DNA of 15,074 bases from Leptospira sp. (GCA_025457985.1 JALOTI010000005.1:1-15074); one strand, 5' to 3'; shown: positions 1-7,718, counted from the first letter of the stretch. Notes: generated from the letters alone by a model not told the origin. A program made the numbers and translations.

Positions 1-132
1 TTCCGTTAAGTATTGCGCATTGGTACGAGCGTCATTTTGTCGCACGGAATCAATTGTAAGAAACACAAAGATCGCACTGAACAAAAATGTTCCGCCCAAA
101 AAGAATGCTCTAGCTTGAGATTTTGAAAGCAT
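1..132 (-). CDS. norC: NorC-like nitric oxide reductase cytochrome c subunit, N-terminal fragment
   Basis: Only the first 44 codons are inside the window; the gene runs off the left edge. The peptide begins MLSKSQARAFFLGGTFLFSA and continues as one hydrophobic helix (about residues 9-27) followed by a polar stretch with an arginine soon after the membrane segment. This matches the single-helix membrane anchor of NorC, the membrane-bound cytochrome c subunit that passes electrons to NorB for reduction of NO to N2O. The haem motif would lie outside the window, so it cannot be seen. The ATG start has a strong ribosome-binding site (GGGAGG at 138-143, 5 nt away). A perfect FNR-type box lies 54 nt upstream, and nirK is divergent. 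The anchor pattern together with the nirK/norEF neighbourhood makes norC the best call, but another single-helix cytochrome is possible. Confidence 0.72.
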   Translation of the reverse strand, partial: MLSKSQARAFFLGGTFLFSAIFVFLTIDSVRQNDARTNAQYLTE

Positions 133-186
133 CCTTACCTCCCTTTTTTATCCAGATTATGGTATTAGAAAAAGCAGCCAATGGTC

Positions 187-200
187 TTGATTTAGATCAA
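187..200. promoter_or_regulatory. FNR/DNR-type operator upstream of norC
   Basis: TTGATTTAGATCAA is a perfect TTGAT-N4-ATCAA palindrome, the consensus of FNR and of NO-responsive relatives such as DNR/NnrR. Its centre (193.5) is 29.5 nt from the first base of a TACCAT hexamer on the minus strand (164-159). If that is the -10 element, transcription starts near 152 and the box is centred at about -41.5, the class II activator position for norC. Confidence 0.85.
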
Positions 201-399
201 GGCTCATATTTTTTTCCTGAATTTGTCTGAGAAATTTCCTGATTTGGAATTTCAAGTTGAATTTGGAATCTTCGAGGTTTTCAAAGGAGTCGCAGAATCG
301 AAGACCTTAATTATTTTATTTTTGTAGAATTCCTAACCCAAATTATCAAAAGTAGCTAAATATGTTTACAAAGCTGATCCTGGCAGTTGTGCCCTCTTC

Positions 400-417
400 T
401 TATGACAAATATCATAA
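400..417. promoter_or_regulatory. CRP-superfamily-like palindrome upstream of nirK
   Basis: TTATGACAAATATCATAA is a 6-bp inverted repeat with a 6-nt spacer. It has the TGA-N6-TCA geometry shared by CRP- and FNR-family sites, but with TATGA arms. Its centre (408.5) is exactly 33 bp, about three helical turns, from the centre of the FNR-type box at 435-448. A second, same-face activator site is possible. There is no other evidence that it is used. Confidence 0.4.
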
Positions 418-434
418 AACGAAACCTTGAAATA

Positions 435-448
435 TTGATACAAATCAA
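435..448. promoter_or_regulatory. FNR/DNR-type operator and promoter of nirK
   Basis: TTGATACAAATCAA is a perfect TTGAT-N4-ATCAA palindrome centred at 441.5, ending 53 nt before the nirK ATG. A weak -10-like hexamer, TAATGT, lies at 471-476, exactly 29.5 nt from the centre. This predicts a start near 483 with the box at -41.5. The rest of the 369-base norC-nirK gap (133-501) is AT-rich, with no gene that I can support. Confidence 0.85.
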
Positions 449-501
449 TGAAATTAAATTTGAATTTACTTAATGTAAACCTCTAGGATTAAAAATAGAC
501 T

Positions 502-1902
502 ATGAATCAAAAAACTCAGAAATTTCTTATTTTTATGACCTTTCTTCTGTTGGGACTATTTTCCTTTTGCAATAGAGAGACGGTCGAGAATGCAAAGTTA
601 ACCTTCGCACCGGAAGTTCCCCCACATATTGACCGAACTCATGAAGCTAAAGTAGTCATTAATTTAGAAACTATTGAGATTGTTGGTAGGCTTGCTGATG
701 GTGTTGAGTATACGTTTTGGACATTTGGCGGGTCAGTGCCGGGACCAATGATTCGTGTTCGCGAGGGAGACGATATTGAATTCCATTTACACAACCACCC
801 AACAAGTAAAATGCCACACAACATCGATCTTCACGCAGTAACTGGTCAAGGCGGTGGAGCTGGTGCTTCGTTAACAATTCCAGGTCACTCTTCAAAATTT
901 TCTTTCAAGGCAATTAATCCAGGACTTTATATCTACCATTGCGCTACTTCCCCAGTTGGGATGCATATAGCGAACGGAATGTATGGTCTTATTTATGTTC
1001 AACCCAAAGACGATTTACCTAAAGTAGATAAAGAATTTTATATTGTTCAAAGTGAGTTTTATACAAATGGTAAACATGGTGTACCGGGTCTTCAGGGGTT
1101 TAACATGGAAAAAGCACTCACTGAAACCCCCGACTATGTAGTATTTAATGGATCCGTTGGTGCATTGACAGACGAACGCGCATTGAAAGCAAAGGTAGGA
1201 GAGACAGTTCGCTTGTATGTAGGAAACGGAGGACCAAATTTACTTTCTTCCTTCCATGTAATCGGTGAAATATTTGACAATGTTTATACAGAAGGCGGAA
1301 CCATAGCTAATCAGAAAAATGTCCAGACAACATTGGTACCAGCTGGTGGATCCGCAATCGTAGATTTTAAAGTAGAAGTGCCTTCGACTCTCATTTTAGT
1401 AGACCATTCTATTTTCAGAACATTTAACAAAGGTTCCCTCGGAATGTTAAAAGTGGAAGGAGAAGAAAATAAATCCATCTATTCAGGAAAACAAGAGGAC
1501 TCTGTATATCTACCTGAAGGAAGTGCGATCCAAAGAATGAAAGGAATTCCCGAAGATGCTCCTAAAGTCAAAACAAAGGCAGAGAGAATTGCAATTGGAG
1601 AGCGTGTCTTCAACACAAATTGTACAGCATGTCATATGAAAGAAGGTCAAGGAGTGCCAAATGTATTTCCGCCTTTGGCAAAATCAGATTACCTAAATGC
1701 AAGTAAGGAGAGGGCAATCACTGTCTTACTAAAAGGACTTTCAGGTGAAATCACTGTCAATGGTCAAAAATACAACAATGTCATGCCACACTTAGAGCTA
1801 TCAGATGAAGACGTTGCCAATGTTTTAACTTATATCTATAGCAAATGGGATAATAAAGGTTTTGATGTAACAGTTGAGGACGTAAAGAAAAATAAAAAGT
1901 AA
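502..1902 (+). CDS. nirK: Copper nitrite reductase with C-terminal cytochrome c domain
   Basis: Reduces nitrite to nitric oxide in the periplasm. Two cupredoxin domains (about 45-320) carry every expected ligand. The type 1 copper ligands are H106, C147, H155 and M160. The type 2 copper ligands are H111, H146 and H302. The catalytic pair is D109 and H252. A C-terminal extension (about 355-450) is a class I cytochrome c domain, with haem motif C374-T-A-C377-H378 and probable axial Met M428. The protein is therefore the fused NirK-cytochrome type, in which an attached haem can feed the type 1 copper. The N-terminus is a signal peptide; C23 in LFSFC could be lipidated under relaxed spirochaete lipobox rules. 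An AGGA at 484-487 is a distant ribosome-binding site. The stop overlaps the next start (TAATG). The FNR-type box upstream points to anaerobic or NO control. Confidence 0.95.
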   Translation: MNQKTQKFLIFMTFLLLGLFSFCNRETVENAKLTFAPEVPPHIDRTHEAKVVINLETIEIVGRLADGVEYTFWTFGGSVPGPMIRVREGDDIEFHLHNHPTSKMPHNIDLHAVTGQGGGAGASLTIPGHSSKFSFKAINPGLYIYHCATSPVGMHIANGMYGLIYVQPKDDLPKVDKEFYIVQSEFYTNGKHGVPGLQGFNMEKALTETPDYVVFNGSVGALTDERALKAKVGETVRLYVGNGGPNLLSSFHVIGEIFDNVYTEGGTIANQKNVQTTLVPAGGSAIVDFKVEVPSTLILVDHSIFRTFNKGSLGMLKVEGEENKSIYSGKQEDSVYLPEGSAIQRMKGIPEDAPKVKTKAERIAIGERVFNTNCTACHMKEGQGVPNVFPPLAKSDYLNASKERAITVLLKGLSGEITVNGQKYNNVMPHLELSDEDVANVLTYIYSKWDNKGFDVTVEDVKKNKK

Positions 1903-2666
1903 TGATATACTTTACTTTCAGGGTAATAGTTGTATTGCTATTACCGTTGTTTTCAATCTTTGCTTCCGATATGGTAAGAGTTCCAAAAGGGAAATATAAA
2001 CCATTCATTAAAGTTGATAGTTCTATTTCAGTCAAACCTGTTGACGTGAAATCTTTCCTACTTGATAAATATCCTGTCACGAAAAAAGAATATGCCGAGT
2101 TTCTCGCGGATCGACCAAAATGGCGCAAAGGAAAGGTTCCAAAACTGTTTGCGGATGAAGGATATTTAAATGATTGGGAAGGGAAGTTCGCAATGGAGCA
2201 GCAAAATACTCCAGTAACTTATATCTCTTGGTTTTCTGCTAAGGCATACTGCGAAGCTCTCGGGAAACGATTACCACTTACACATGAATGGGAATATGTG
2301 GCATTTATACCACCTTCAGGTGGGAGTTCAAAGACTGTTGACCAAGAGATTATGCGATGGTATGGCGAAAAAAAACCAGACCATTTACAATCAGTAGGTA
2401 AATACAAAAATTCTCTAGGTGTTTATGATATGCATGGTCTGATTTGGGAATGGGTTTACGATTTCAATTCATCTTCTGTAACAGGTGATTCGCGAGCGGA
2501 TTCGGACTTGGAATCGACTTTATTTTGTGGTGCTGGAGCTCTGAAAGCGAATGATTTTAGTAACTATGCTGCCTATATGAGGTTCGGCTATAGGGCAGGC
2601 TTAAAAGGATGGTATACTGGTAAGTATTTAGGATTTCGTTGTGCAAAAGATATACCGATAAATTAG
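1902..2666 (+). CDS. nirV: NirV-like FGE-sulfatase-fold (SUMF1) protein
   Basis: A secreted 254-residue protein of the formylglycine-generating-enzyme fold. Visible family landmarks are the signal peptide (1-22), DKYPVTKKEYAEF (55-67), NTPVTYISWFSAKAYCEALGKRLP (102-125), the EWEY motif (129-132), GVYDMHGLIWEWVYD (173-187) and the closing YLGFRC (242-247). In true FGE a CxxxxC cysteine pair does the catalysis. Here C209 is present in the equivalent segment, but the second cysteine is replaced within CGAGALKAND, so sulfatase-type activation is not expected. This is the pattern of NirV, a protein commonly linked to nirK whose precise role is unsettled. The ATG overlaps the nirK stop by one base, indicating translational coupling. 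Confidence 0.85.
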   Translation: MIYFTFRVIVVLLLPLFSIFASDMVRVPKGKYKPFIKVDSSISVKPVDVKSFLLDKYPVTKKEYAEFLADRPKWRKGKVPKLFADEGYLNDWEGKFAMEQQNTPVTYISWFSAKAYCEALGKRLPLTHEWEYVAFIPPSGGSSKTVDQEIMRWYGEKKPDHLQSVGKYKNSLGVYDMHGLIWEWVYDFNSSSVTGDSRADSDLESTLFCGAGALKANDFSNYAAYMRFGYRAGLKGWYTGKYLGFRCAKDIPIN

Positions 2667-2676
2667 GAGAATAAAA

Positions 2677-3258
2677 TTGAAAACCCAGATTCGTATTACA
2701 TTAGTTGTGTTGATTTTACTTTTTGTATCTTGCAAAGATGCAGGACATGAACATGACCATCAGCGTATGCAAGCAGGTGCACCTGCCGATGGTTCGTTGT
2801 TTGACCTTGAGTTTGGCTGGACCACTCAAGACAATAATCAGTTTTACTGGAAAAATCTGACAGGGGAGCCGGTGGTCATTAGTATGTTTTATTCATCTTG
2901 CCAAAGTGTTTGTCCGCGTATAGTTACGGATATGCAAAGGATCGCAAAACAGATCGAGAAAAAAACCGGCAAATTACCCAAGATGGCCTTAGTTAGTTTT
3001 GATCCAGCTGTAGATACACCGGCGGCTCTCAAGAAATATTCCAAAAAAATGGATTTAGGGGACAATTGGGTTTTGCTGAACGGAAGTGAGGATGCCGTTC
3101 GAATGCTGTCTGTCCTCTTGGGTGTTTCCTACCAAAAAACCTCAGGGAATGATTTCAATCATTCGACGGTGATTTCTCTTGTCTCTAAAGAAGGTCGAAT
3201 AGTCGCCAGAATAGAGGGAATCGGTGCAGATTCAACGCCAATTATAGAAAAGTATTAA
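2677..3258 (+). CDS. SCO1/SenC copper chaperone lipoprotein
   Basis: A thioredoxin-fold copper-binding protein of the SCO1/SenC/PrrC family. Copper-site residues are the C75-QSV-C79-P motif and H162 in FNHST. The protein is made as a lipoprotein (FVSC, C19), followed at once by a His-rich stretch HEHDHQ (24-29) that may add metal binding. The start is TTG, chosen because AGGAGA lies 6 nt upstream and the signal peptide begins there; that site overlaps the nirV stop, so this is the third gene of the nirK operon. SCO proteins usually deliver copper to the CuA site of cytochrome oxidase. Co-transcription with nirK suggests copper delivery to NirK here, which is inference. Length (193 aa) is normal for the family. 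Confidence 0.93.
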   Translation: MKTQIRITLVVLILLFVSCKDAGHEHDHQRMQAGAPADGSLFDLEFGWTTQDNNQFYWKNLTGEPVVISMFYSSCQSVCPRIVTDMQRIAKQIEKKTGKLPKMALVSFDPAVDTPAALKKYSKKMDLGDNWVLLNGSEDAVRMLSVLLGVSYQKTSGNDFNHSTVISLVSKEGRIVARIEGIGADSTPIIEKY

Positions 3259-3302
3259 ATCTACATTTTTGGCCAGCCACCTCCCAATTATGGAATTGAT
3301 TG

Positions 3303-3740
3303 TTAAAATATGCTAAGCCGGAAGCCTAAGCCCACCACGAGAAAGGCCAATGACAATCCGGTAACAGCAATAATATGATAGCCTAGTTTAGGGAGTGAAA
3401 AACTATCCAATTTCGGAATGATAAAAACTCTAGCATGAATTGCCAAAGCTAGAGTCATAAAGAGAAAGAGTAATTTCCAGCGAATTAAATACGCTAGAGG
3501 GTTCCCCGAAGTCCATTCTGAAATCGGTAGATAGATTAGAGCCATTCGGATTCCAGTGATTACCTGAATTAGTAGTGCTGGAATTCCAATCCTTTCAAAA
3601 ACAGATTCAAAATCTGAGATCATTTTAGGATCTTTTGATTGTAACGCCTTCGGTAAAATACCAATTGCAAGTACCAAATGTCCGCCAACCCAAATGCACG
3701 CAGCCATTGTATGCAAAATAATTAATATTTTTAATTCCAC
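3303..3740 (-). CDS. CopD-like small integral membrane protein
   Basis: A 145-residue protein with four predicted membrane helices (about 3-28, 53-72, 87-105, 121-141). Helix 1 holds LHTMAACIWVGGH (H10, H21) and helix 3 ends with H102. The LH-x8-WVGGH pattern is typical of the CopD-like (copper resistance D) family of small membrane proteins, where these histidines could bind haem or copper. The start is GTG, set by an AAGGAG ribosome-binding site at 3749-3754 lying inside the end of the upstream gene; the two reading frames overlap by 10 nt. It is convergent with the SCO gene, and the 44-base gap between them has no clear terminator. A role in copper supply to NirK fits the location but is not shown. 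Confidence 0.75.
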   Translation of the reverse strand: MELKILIILHTMAACIWVGGHLVLAIGILPKALQSKDPKMISDFESVFERIGIPALLIQVITGIRMALIYLPISEWTSGNPLAYLIRWKLLFLFMTLALAIHARVFIIPKLDSFSLPKLGYHIIAVTGLSLAFLVVGLGFRLSIF

Positions 3741-5122
3741 TCTAATTTCTCCTTTTCTCTCTTATCTGTGTCTTCAAAAAAATATTCAAATGAAAAACTA
3801 AGGGTGGTTACCTGGCTAGACCGACTATATTGATATAGATTTCCGTCTGTAGGTAAACCTCTAGATAAAGCCCAGTCCGATGCATTATCTCCCTTGATAC
3901 GATTTGAAAATCCATGTTCAATTGCAATATGAATAAAACCAAAATTCATAGGGGAAGAGAAACCCGATGAAATATGATGTTCCATTGTAGACCCTAAAAA
4001 AGGATTTAGACCACTCGAAACTACAGGGGTATTTCCATGCGAATAACCAAACCTTAAAAACCAACCATTTTTAAATTCTTTTTCTAAACCGAGTGCAAGT
4101 ATGATTTGATCACGCCAATTCAATCGGAATTGAATTATGTTTGCATCGACCCCTACTGGAGTTGTGACAAGCGGCTGATCTAATTGCCAAATCGTTCGTC
4201 TAAAATAACTAGACCAAGGTATATATCGCAAGTCGATACTGAATAAGAAACTATCGGACTTTCGCGAAATACCAAATGAATGTCTATCTGGCCAATTCAT
4301 GAATCGGCTTACACGCGAAGAATAGGGAATAATACTAACATTAGGAGAATATTCTCCATCTAAATAAAATTTATTTCGAAGTAAATACGAATATCCAATT
4401 TTCCACCTATCAGAGATTTGATATTGTATTCCAAACTTACCGCCAAATCCAAATGATGGATCGCTTCTGTATGAAAAACTGCCTGGAAGTGGTTGTTCTA
4501 AAAAACGTGTTTCTCTTTGGAATTTCATTTGTGCAGTAGCTAGGTCTATAGCAACACCAAACTGGAACTTCTTCCATTTCCAAGCAAAACCTGGAGTTAT
4601 CTTTAGGATACCGAATTGGAATTTAATTCTTTCTTCCACCTGGTTTGCATTTCCAAACATTGGAAGAGGATCATTTGAGAAACTTTGTAAGGTTTGATCT
4701 TTTTGTAAGTTTCGTTTTATCCCTGTTATTTCACCGCCACCACCACCTTGCACATAGATGGCGATAGCTCCCGTAAATCGATCGGAAAAAACTCTCTGAA
4801 TCCCGACAAAAGGAAATGGTGCTGTAGGATAGGATTCAATTTTGTTAGAATACGACGATGAAATATCTTCTCTAATTAAGGAATCTTGGTATGATAATCT
4901 AACAAAATGTAGATTTCCGCTCGCTTCCATCTTATTTTTAGGTGCCGATATCAAGCCAGAAGGGTTCAGTTCTAAATCTGCTAGTGATCCTCCTACTGCC
5001 GTAAAGGCTCCCCCTATTCCTAAACTACGAGCTGTGTAAGCAGTTTGGAACAAACCATGGAAAGAATGCACTGATTCCGTCAGAATACAAATCAGGAAAA
5101 TGAACTTAAGGCAGACCCTCAT
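3731..5122 (-). CDS. FadL/OmpP1-like outer-membrane beta-barrel protein
   Basis: A signal peptide (about 1-20) is followed by ARSLGIGGAFTAVGGSLADL (31-50) and ELNPSGL. This is the hallmark N-terminal region of the OMPP1/FadL/TodX transporter family, where the plug sits inside the barrel. The rest is alternating aromatic/polar beta strands, with a glycine run (GGGGG) near residue 128. Members move hydrophobic compounds across the outer membrane; the substrate here is unknown. The last strand-like segment, LSFSFEYFF, should be the C-terminal beta-signal, but it is followed by a charged tail EDTDKREKEKLEWN. Much of this tail is encoded by the ribosome-binding region of the next gene, which it overlaps by 10 nt. 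A Fur-like palindrome lies 18 nt before the ATG. Confidence 0.85.
   Translation of the reverse strand: MRVCLKFIFLICILTESVHSFHGLFQTAYTARSLGIGGAFTAVGGSLADLELNPSGLISAPKNKMEASGNLHFVRLSYQDSLIREDISSSYSNKIESYPTAPFPFVGIQRVFSDRFTGAIAIYVQGGGGGEITGIKRNLQKDQTLQSFSNDPLPMFGNANQVEERIKFQFGILKITPGFAWKWKKFQFGVAIDLATAQMKFQRETRFLEQPLPGSFSYRSDPSFGFGGKFGIQYQISDRWKIGYSYLLRNKFYLDGEYSPNVSIIPYSSRVSRFMNWPDRHSFGISRKSDSFLFSIDLRYIPWSSYFRRTIWQLDQPLVTTPVGVDANIIQFRLNWRDQIILALGLEKEFKNGWFLRFGYSHGNTPVVSSGLNPFLGSTMEHHISSGFSSPMNFGFIHIAIEHGFSNRIKGDNASDWALSRGLPTDGNLYQYSRSSQVTTLSFSFEYFFEDTDKREKEKLEWN
3749..3754 (-). promoter_or_regulatory. Ribosome-binding site of the CopD-like gene inside the FadL-like gene
   Basis: AAGGAG on the minus strand, 8 nt before the GTG start at 3740. 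It decides that start over downstream alternatives and implies translational coupling with the upstream gene. Confidence 0.7.
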
Positions 5123-5140
5123 TTTTCCAGCTTATTTATC

Positions 5141-5157
5141 TTGAGATTCATTCTCAA
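5141..5157. promoter_or_regulatory. Fur-family-like palindrome upstream of the FadL-like gene
   Basis: TTGAGATTCATTCTCAA has perfect 6-bp arms (TTGAGA/TCTCAA) around a 5-nt centre. On the coding strand it reads TTGAGAATGAATCTCAA, very close to the TGAGAATnATTCTCA form of Fur-family operators. It ends 18 nt before the ATG at 5122, where binding could block initiation. The 133-base gap (5123-5255) shows nothing else that I can support. Regulator identity is inferred from the motif alone. Confidence 0.5.
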
Positions 5158-5255
5158 TAACTATTTTAGAATCCAATTTTTAGAAGGATTCAAATTAAAT
5201 GTATTGTGCAACAAAAAGTAAGTTAGGTGTTCAAAGAGTTTCGTATTGAAAAAAC

Positions 5256-5936
5256 TTAGAGCTTAGTTTCAAAGTTTTTTAGCTTTCCGGAAACGGTATC
5301 TACGTGCAATTCAATGATTTTTAGCTCGCCGCTGTCTAGTTTGTGTGCTAGGAAGGGTCTTTTTCGTAGATTTTTAAATCTCAATTTTCTTTCTTTCATA
5401 GCAACTGCTAAGGCGTTGTAATGTTTTTTCTCTGTTGCAGAATTATAAACTTTTTCTGCTGCACAATCAGTATGCGTTGTTAAAATTATCAACCTTACCC
5501 CGTTTCTTACAGTCAACTCAATCATATCTTCTTCTTTGTCAGATAAAGTCGAACCAGCGTTTCTGATAATGTAATAGAACTTTCGAGTGTCTCCGAAAAT
5601 TTCGGTGGTATCAATTCTAGAGTCCATACAGATAAGCATCGTAATCATGGGATGTCTATTCGTTCGAGGAAAAAATTCACGAACAGACGATGATAGATTG
5701 TTTTGAACTAAAATAGAGTTTAATATAGAATCTGGTGATTTAATATCATGTGAATACGGATCATCATTATTATCCATTAGATGATCCTCTAAATGATCCT
5801 GGAATCTATAGCCAAGATTTACCATTGCACCTCCCAAGATAAATTGAACTTTTTTTCCTTTTGTCGTATAGAAAAATAAATAAATTGCTAGCGAAAAGAA
5901 TAAGCAGACAAGTACAACGAGTTTAATGAATTTCAT
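5256..5936 (-). CDS. Membrane-anchored beta-carbonic-anhydrase-like protein
   Basis: A single N-terminal membrane helix (about 5-23) is followed by a beta-carbonic anhydrase core. The zinc ligands C103, H155 and C158 are present, as are the catalytic dyad D105/R107 (CMDSRID, 103-109), the RNAG motif (125-128) and the THTDC segment (154-158). This predicts reversible CO2 hydration. The N-terminal helix would place the domain on the outer face of the inner membrane, unusual for beta-class enzymes, which are mostly cytoplasmic. The core is short, with about 70 residues after the last zinc ligand. It starts 29 nt after the porin stop on the same strand and is probably co-transcribed with it. Catalytic activity is likely from the intact residues but unproven. 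Confidence 0.82.
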   Translation of the reverse strand: MKFIKLVVLVCLFFSLAIYLFFYTTKGKKVQFILGGAMVNLGYRFQDHLEDHLMDNNDDPYSHDIKSPDSILNSILVQNNLSSSVREFFPRTNRHPMITMLICMDSRIDTTEIFGDTRKFYYIIRNAGSTLSDKEEDMIELTVRNGVRLIILTTHTDCAAEKVYNSATEKKHYNALAVAMKERKLRFKNLRKRPFLAHKLDSGELKIIELHVDTVSGKLKNFETKL

Positions 5937-5965
5937 AGTTGTTCGAAATTTGTAAAATTAGAAAT

Positions 5966-7681
5966 TTAAAAAACATATGTCATCATTAGGAATGCAAACT
6001 CTGCCGTTCCTGAAAAATTTTTTCTTGTAAACGGAGTTGTCGATTTACTTGAGTCATCTACTTGGTTTCTGATAGAATCTCCAGCATAGATCACACTATA
6101 ACCCAATGCCCAATTCACAGTTTTATACTCTACCGAGTACAAAAAATCAATTTCACGAAATAAACTTTTACCTAAAGTTGAGACTGGTCTATTTGATCCA
6201 GCGCCTTCAAATGTTAGAACATTTGAAGAATCGAATCTGTTATTTGAAATTGATTCCGTGCTTCTTCCTGGTTTGATCGTACCGCTTACATCGTACCAAC
6301 CATCTTGCCTGGAGTGTTTATCTATAGTAAAATAGTCGATTCTAAAAGTACCGAACGTATTCGAATAGTAGGTAGCATTTACTGATTTTGAGACCATATT
6401 TACCCAACTCACTTGGTCAGCCATTCCATACCAAATGTGATTCGTATGGAATAGATTCTGAAATGTGGAGACAGAACCATCTTTTCGATTTGGATCTCCA
6501 CTGCCGACGTCGTATCCAACACCATATCGAATCGAGTCCTGTTTGTAGCCAAAATCTATAGCATATGCATATGTATCGTATTTAATTCTCTCTTGGTAAA
6601 GACTTGATTTATAAACTTTGCCATTTAGTGGGTCTATCTTATCAAATTGTGTATTTAGAATGTCCCAGTCTGGTGTTCGATTGGAACCTGTAGTTCCCGT
6701 TTGGCGAGTGTATTCAACAGAGTAGTCGAAATTTTGTAAGGCTTTTCTCCCTGGTAGAGTTTTGTTCGTAAATCTTATTCCGAAGGTGTGTAGAATATCT
6801 TTTCTAGCCGATCGCGATTCTGGAGTATCAGAGTCACCCGTTGAGATGAAGACAGAGTTGTTAGCTTTTAGAAATTGTTTCTGTAGACCTAGATAATAAA
6901 GGTCCATATGGAATTTTTCACTAAATTTAATCGTATTGTAAAAACCTGTGAAATAAGAGTCACCAAGTTCATTTTTGGGAGCGTCTGGAATCAATTTACA
7001 GGCAGTAACTCCGTTCGGCGGACAATTAAACTTAGCATTATAGCTTGAATTTCTACCCAAGGCGGTTGTATTTCCTGCAATATCTGAATTGTTCTCTCCC
7101 AGTGCCATAATCCAAAGATGTGATGAAAAGTATTTTTCATCAAACATTAGGCGGGCACCGTCAAAGCTTCTTCCTACATTAGTCCATTCCAGTGCTCCAA
7201 CTAACCTTTCATCTCCATATGCCAAAATTTGTCTTCCTACTTGGAGTTTAAGGGGGATTTGGAATAAGTTTTTTAGTTTAAACCAAGCCTCTCGAACATC
7301 CGTTGATTGACGTGTCAAATCATTAGCCGTGTTAGTAGTTGCAATGCTCCCTCTTTCCCCACCCCAAATTCTTGTGTCTTGAAAAGTAATTTTGGACTCA
7401 ATAACTTCGCTAAAATGATTGTGAATATAAAACTGAATTTTTTGACCTGTAAACCCAACATGGTCATGATTCGAGCGATCGAAACTAAAATTGTTTTTTA
7501 CTTCTGGGCGGAAACGGATTAAACCACCTAAAGTAATTCTATCTAACCAGGAATCGGTTTTAGTTTCCTTGATATGTTTCTCTTGATCAGAGTAAGTAAT
7601 TACATTTCCTTGTCCCTGAAGGTCGTATGAATTGTAAGCAAGGACTAGTATGAATATTAAAAATCTAATAATTGAAGCCAT
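5966..7681 (-). CDS. Alginate-export-family outer-membrane porin
   Basis: A 571-residue protein with a signal peptide (about 1-24) and a long beta-rich region. The segment LQVGRQILAYGDERLVGALE (147-166), followed by WTNVGRSFDGARL, is the signature of the alginate_exp porin family. The C-terminus ends FAFLMMTYVF, a classical beta-signal with terminal Phe. The family name reflects AlgE; most members outside pseudomonads have unknown substrates, so alginate is not implied. A perfect FNR-type box lies 37 nt upstream of the ATG, the closest of the three in the window. If that box worked at -41.5 in this direction, the transcript would be nearly leaderless. No good ribosome-binding site is visible. 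A carbonic-anhydrase-like gene follows in the same operon. Confidence 0.82.
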   Translation of the reverse strand: MASIIRFLIFILVLAYNSYDLQGQGNVITYSDQEKHIKETKTDSWLDRITLGGLIRFRPEVKNNFSFDRSNHDHVGFTGQKIQFYIHNHFSEVIESKITFQDTRIWGGERGSIATTNTANDLTRQSTDVREAWFKLKNLFQIPLKLQVGRQILAYGDERLVGALEWTNVGRSFDGARLMFDEKYFSSHLWIMALGENNSDIAGNTTALGRNSSYNAKFNCPPNGVTACKLIPDAPKNELGDSYFTGFYNTIKFSEKFHMDLYYLGLQKQFLKANNSVFISTGDSDTPESRSARKDILHTFGIRFTNKTLPGRKALQNFDYSVEYTRQTGTTGSNRTPDWDILNTQFDKIDPLNGKVYKSSLYQERIKYDTYAYAIDFGYKQDSIRYGVGYDVGSGDPNRKDGSVSTFQNLFHTNHIWYGMADQVSWVNMVSKSVNATYYSNTFGTFRIDYFTIDKHSRQDGWYDVSGTIKPGRSTESISNNRFDSSNVLTFEGAGSNRPVSTLGKSLFREIDFLYSVEYKTVNWALGYSVIYAGDSIRNQVDDSSKSTTPFTRKNFSGTAEFAFLMMTYVF

Positions 7682-7718
7682 TTTGAATCCAGGCTAGTAA
7701 ATATTTTTAACGTATGCA

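Noticed and set aside
639..895. Minus-strand open frames within nirK
   Set aside because: They are shadows of a clearly coding plus-strand gene with intact active-site motifs.
3259..3302. CAATT-ATGG-AATTG stem between the convergent SCO and CopD-like genes as a terminator
   Set aside because: It is only 5 bp, AT-rich and lacks a T-tract.
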